A DNA stretch of 64,000 nucleotides. It comes from Microbacterium sp. LWH3-1.2. Lineage in GTDB: Bacteria > Actinomycetota > Actinomycetes > Actinomycetales > Microbacteriaceae. Shown piece by piece: positions 62,031 through 64,000 of the stretch; the stretch's first letter is position 1, and the number at the start of each line of letters is the position of its first letter. Below the pieces are notes generated by a model. The model saw nothing but the letters and a program-made list of their open reading frames with translations. It searched no databases and was not told the origin of the DNA. The translations under genes were made by a program, and so were the position numbers. The stretch spans positions 2,976,001 through 3,040,000 of the forward strand of contig NZ_JBEGIK010000001.1 in assembly GCF_040675855.1 (NCBI RefSeq), read 5' to 3'.

Positions 62031-62057
62031 GACCGGACACGACCGCGATCTGTGACA
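62031..62057 (-). promoter_or_regulatory. ECF41-type promoter of the sigma gene
   Basis: On the minus strand, TGTCACA (62057-62051), 16 bases, then GGTC (62034-62031; CGGTCTC in context). Spacing and boxes are identical to the site at 60585-60611, which strongly supports one sigma factor reading both. Confidence 0.7.
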
Positions 62058-62081
62058 GATCGGCGGAAAGTCTGTGAGAGC

Positions 62082-62489
62082 TCAGCCGGCGTGTGGCTTC
62101 GGAGGGTTGTGCATGAACTCGATACGGATGCCGTTGTCGTCCTCCACGAACGACGCGTAGTACCGCTCGTTGAACCGCGGGTACAGCTTCGGCTCGCGCA
62201 CCGGACTCCATCCCGCGGCGAGCGCGATGGCATGCAGCCGGTCGACCTCGTCGCGGGAGTCCACCGCGAAAGCCAGGTGCTGCCAGCCGACGGAGCCGTG
62301 ACGGTGCGGCCGGGTCCCAGTTTCCCGCGCCGGGAAGAGGATCAGTTCCGTCTCGTCCTCGACGTACCACGCGACCCCGGTGTCACTGTCGGTGCGCTCC
62401 ATTCCGAGCGCCGTGAGCACGGGGTCGAACTGCGCGACGGCGCGGGGCAGGTCTTCGACGGTGACGCCGAGGTGATCGAAGAGAGGCAT
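62082..62489 (-). CDS. VOC (glyoxalase/dioxygenase fold) protein
   Basis: The 135-residue protein is a vicinal-oxygen-chelate domain: FDHLGVTVEDLPRAVAQF at the start, WQHLAFAVDSRDEV in the middle and VEDDNGIRIEFMHNP at the end. It has candidate metal residues His6, His in QHLAF and Glu in RIEFM. Substrate unknown. It ends just before the sigma-gene promoter and is on the same strand. Confidence 0.9.
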   Translation of the reverse strand: MPLFDHLGVTVEDLPRAVAQFDPVLTALGMERTDSDTGVAWYVEDETELILFPARETGTRPHRHGSVGWQHLAFAVDSRDEVDRLHAIALAAGWSPVREPKLYPRFNERYYASFVEDDNGIRIEFMHNPPKPHAG

Positions 62490-62592
62490 CTCGCCAGTGT
62501 CTTGGACGACGCGCCCACGGATCCGTTCGACGCGCCGTCGGCCGACCTGTGGGGCAGACTTGACGAGTGCCTCGGCGAGCGGAAGGGTGCCC

Positions 62593-62943
62593 GTGAAGAT
62601 CAGCGAACTGCAGCGATTCGTCGCCGTCGTCGACGAGGGCATGCATGTGCCGCGTGCGGCGGACGCGCTCGGCGTGCCGCTGGCGTCGCTCTACTCCACG
62701 ATCGACAAGCTCGAGACCGACGTCGGGCACCCGCTGTTCACACGAAGCAAGCCGAACTGGTCGCTGACCCAGGCGGGCGCGCTCCTGCTCGAAGAGGCCA
62801 GGACTCGGATCGCGCAAGCCCCGCCTCCGGCCGCGAAGCCGAAGGCTCCTGCGGGCGGCAAGGCGAAGGCGTCCAAGGGCAAGGGCCGCGCGCCGATCGT
62901 GAAGGGCCAGCCGAAGCCGTACAAGAAGCGTCAGGGACGCTAA
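62593..62943 (+). CDS. LysR-type DNA-binding domain with a Lys/Pro-rich tail
   Basis: The 116-residue protein contains only the LysR winged helix (ISELQRFVAVVDEGMHVPRA, then SLYSTIDKLETDVGHPLFTR) followed by a low-complexity basic tail (about 75-116: KPKAPAGGKAKASKGKGRAP and on). No effector domain exists and the frame has no decay, so it is a deliberate short form rather than a truncation. The tail resembles those of actinobacterial nucleoid proteins. GGAAGG precedes the GTG at 62593. It is divergent from the VOC gene. Confidence 0.8.
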   Translation: MKISELQRFVAVVDEGMHVPRAADALGVPLASLYSTIDKLETDVGHPLFTRSKPNWSLTQAGALLLEEARTRIAQAPPPAAKPKAPAGGKAKASKGKGRAPIVKGQPKPYKKRQGR

Positions 62944-62964
62944 GCGTCCGTCGGCTTCGCGAGA

Positions 62965-64000
62965 CTACAGTTCGGTGACGCGCCCGGCGGCGACGCGCCA
63001 GTGGCGGTCGAGGTTCACGGCGTCGAGCATCCGGCGGTCGTGCGTCACCAGCAGCAGGGTCCCCCGATAGGACTCGAGTGCCTCCTCGAGCTGCTCGATC
63101 GCGGGCAGATCGAGGTGGTTGGTCGGCTCGTCGAGCACCAGCACGTTCACGCCACGCGCCTGCAGAAGCGCCAGGGCCGCCCTTGTGCGCTCGCCCGGCG
63201 AGAGCTCGTCGACCGGTCGGCGCACGTGGTCCGCTTTCAGGCCGAACTTGGCGAGCAGGGTCCTCACCTCGCCGGACTCCATGTCCGGCACGAGTTCTCC
63301 GAACGCCGCAGCGAGCGGCTGTGACCCCACCAGCAACGACCGAGCTTGATCGATCTCGCCGATCTCGACGTTGGCCCCGACGCCCGCTGTGCCCGCGGTC
63401 GGTGTTTGGCGACCGAGCAGTGCACGCAGCAGCGTGGACTTGCCGGCGCCGTTGTGCCCCGTGATGCCGATCCGCTCCCCGGCGTTGACTTGCAGCGACA
63501 CCGGTCCGAGCGTGAACGAACCCTGCTCGAACACGGCGGCGCTGAGCGTCGAGACGACGGTGCTCGAGCGCGGCGCCGCGCCGATCGTGAACTCGAGCTG
63601 CCACTCCTTGCGCGGCTCCTCGACCTCCTCCAGCCGCGCGATGCGACTCTCCATCTGCCGGACCTTCTGCGCCTGCTTCTCGCTGGACTCGGTATTGGCC
63701 TTGCGCCGGATCTTGTCGTTGTCGGGCGACTTCTTCATCGCGTTGCGCACCCCCTGGCTCGACCACTCCCGCTGCGTGCGCGCCCGCGCCACCAGGTCGG
63801 CCTTCTTCTCCGCGAACTCGTCGTACTTCTCCCGCGCGTGCCGGCGAAGCGTCGCGCGCTCCTCGAGGTAGGCGTCGTAGCCCCCGCCGTAGACGCGATT
63901 CGAGTGCTGTGCGAGGTCGAGTTCGAGTACGCGGGTCACGCAGCGCGCGAGGAACTCGCGATCGTGACTGACCAGCACGACACCGCCACGGATGCCGCGC
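62965..64000 (-). CDS. ABC-F family ATPase (partial, C-terminal part)
   Basis: The frame runs off the right edge; 345 codons are visible. They start with the end of the first ATPase domain (VVLVSHDREFLARCV), then the charged interdomain linker with basic helices. A complete second ATPase domain follows: Walker A GHNGAGKSTLL, signature LSPGERTRAALAL, Walker B VLVLDEPTNHLDLP and switch VTHDRRML. ABC-F proteins act on ribosomes; some give antibiotic resistance. Which subgroup this is cannot be decided from the part visible. Confidence 0.93.
   Translation of the reverse strand, partial: RGIRGGVVLVSHDREFLARCVTRVLELDLAQHSNRVYGGGYDAYLEERATLRRHAREKYDEFAEKKADLVARARTQREWSSQGVRNAMKKSPDNDKIRRKANTESSEKQAQKVRQMESRIARLEEVEEPRKEWQLEFTIGAAPRSSTVVSTLSAAVFEQGSFTLGPVSLQVNAGERIGITGHNGAGKSTLLRALLGRQTPTAGTAGVGANVEIGEIDQARSLLVGSQPLAAAFGELVPDMESGEVRTLLAKFGLKADHVRRPVDELSPGERTRAALALLQARGVNVLVLDEPTNHLDLPAIEQLEEALESYRGTLLLVTHDRRMLDAVNLDRHWRVAAGRVTEL

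Overview
The window is 64 kb of very GC-rich DNA with tightly packed, often 4-bp-overlapping genes, frequent GTG starts, and Ile/Val/Leu, serine and trehalose genes in an actinobacterial arrangement. It looks like the chromosome of a high-GC actinobacterium, most probably a member of the Microbacteriaceae close to Microbacterium. That placement rests on protein style and synteny, not on a database search. No CRISPR array, rRNA, intact insertion sequence or intact prophage was seen. Two degraded mobile-gene remnants are present: an integrase tail next to a tRNA-Gln and the tail of an HNH endonuclease.

Layout. 1-4.9 kb: a leftward membrane/redox module (membrane protein, cytochrome b561-like protein, Tat-exported molybdopterin oxidoreductase) faces a rightward operon of methylthioadenosine phosphorylase (frameshifted), a nucleotide-sugar epimerase and a polytopic membrane protein. 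5.1-11.7 kb: an exopolysaccharide locus with a cellulose-synthase-like GT2, a glycosidase-OpgC fusion, a STAS protein and an RsbW-type ATPase in one overlapping leftward operon. A divergent GAF-PP2C phosphatase completes a partner-switching circuit. 11.7-12.2 kb: integrase remnant, terminator and tRNA-Gln. 12.2-36.2 kb: core metabolism (gltX, FAH-family hydrolase, ilvE, leuB, serA, cutC, ilvC, ilvN, ilvB, ilvD) interrupted by regulator/transporter pairs, a large secreted phosphoesterase and a four-repeat peptidoglycan-binding protein. 36.3-38.5 kb: otsAB for trehalose. 38.9-51.4 kb: a catabolic cluster in which 3-hydroxybutyrate dehydrogenase, a two-subunit 3-oxoacid CoA-transferase and a thiolase would convert 3-hydroxybutyrate to acetyl-CoA. 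An acyl-CoA ligase, an alpha/beta hydrolase and a complete Liv-type ABC importer sit in the same locus under IclR and TetR regulators. 51.5-53.4 kb: MarR-MFS pair and tRNA-Lys. 53.5-59.3 kb: hisN-like phosphatase, lipoprotein, DUF1232 protein, YaeQ, NUDIX, an unusual SDR and a quinone oxidoreductase. 59.4-62.5 kb: an ECF41-type sigma factor, a free-standing copy of its C-terminal domain and an NAD(P)-binding oxidoreductase. The window ends with an ABC-F ATPase running off the right edge.

The most interesting points are: (i) the polysaccharide locus whose only visible control is a complete phosphatase/STAS/kinase switch, with a roughly 155-residue insert in the synthase catalytic domain and a GH26-like/OpgC fusion; (ii) two matching TGTCACA-N16-GGTC promoters ahead of the ECF41 sigma gene and its neighbouring oxidoreductase; (iii) a recurring TANNNT-N6-start layout indicating widespread leaderless mRNAs; and (iv) a one-base frameshift in mtnP at the sequence CTT TAA C.
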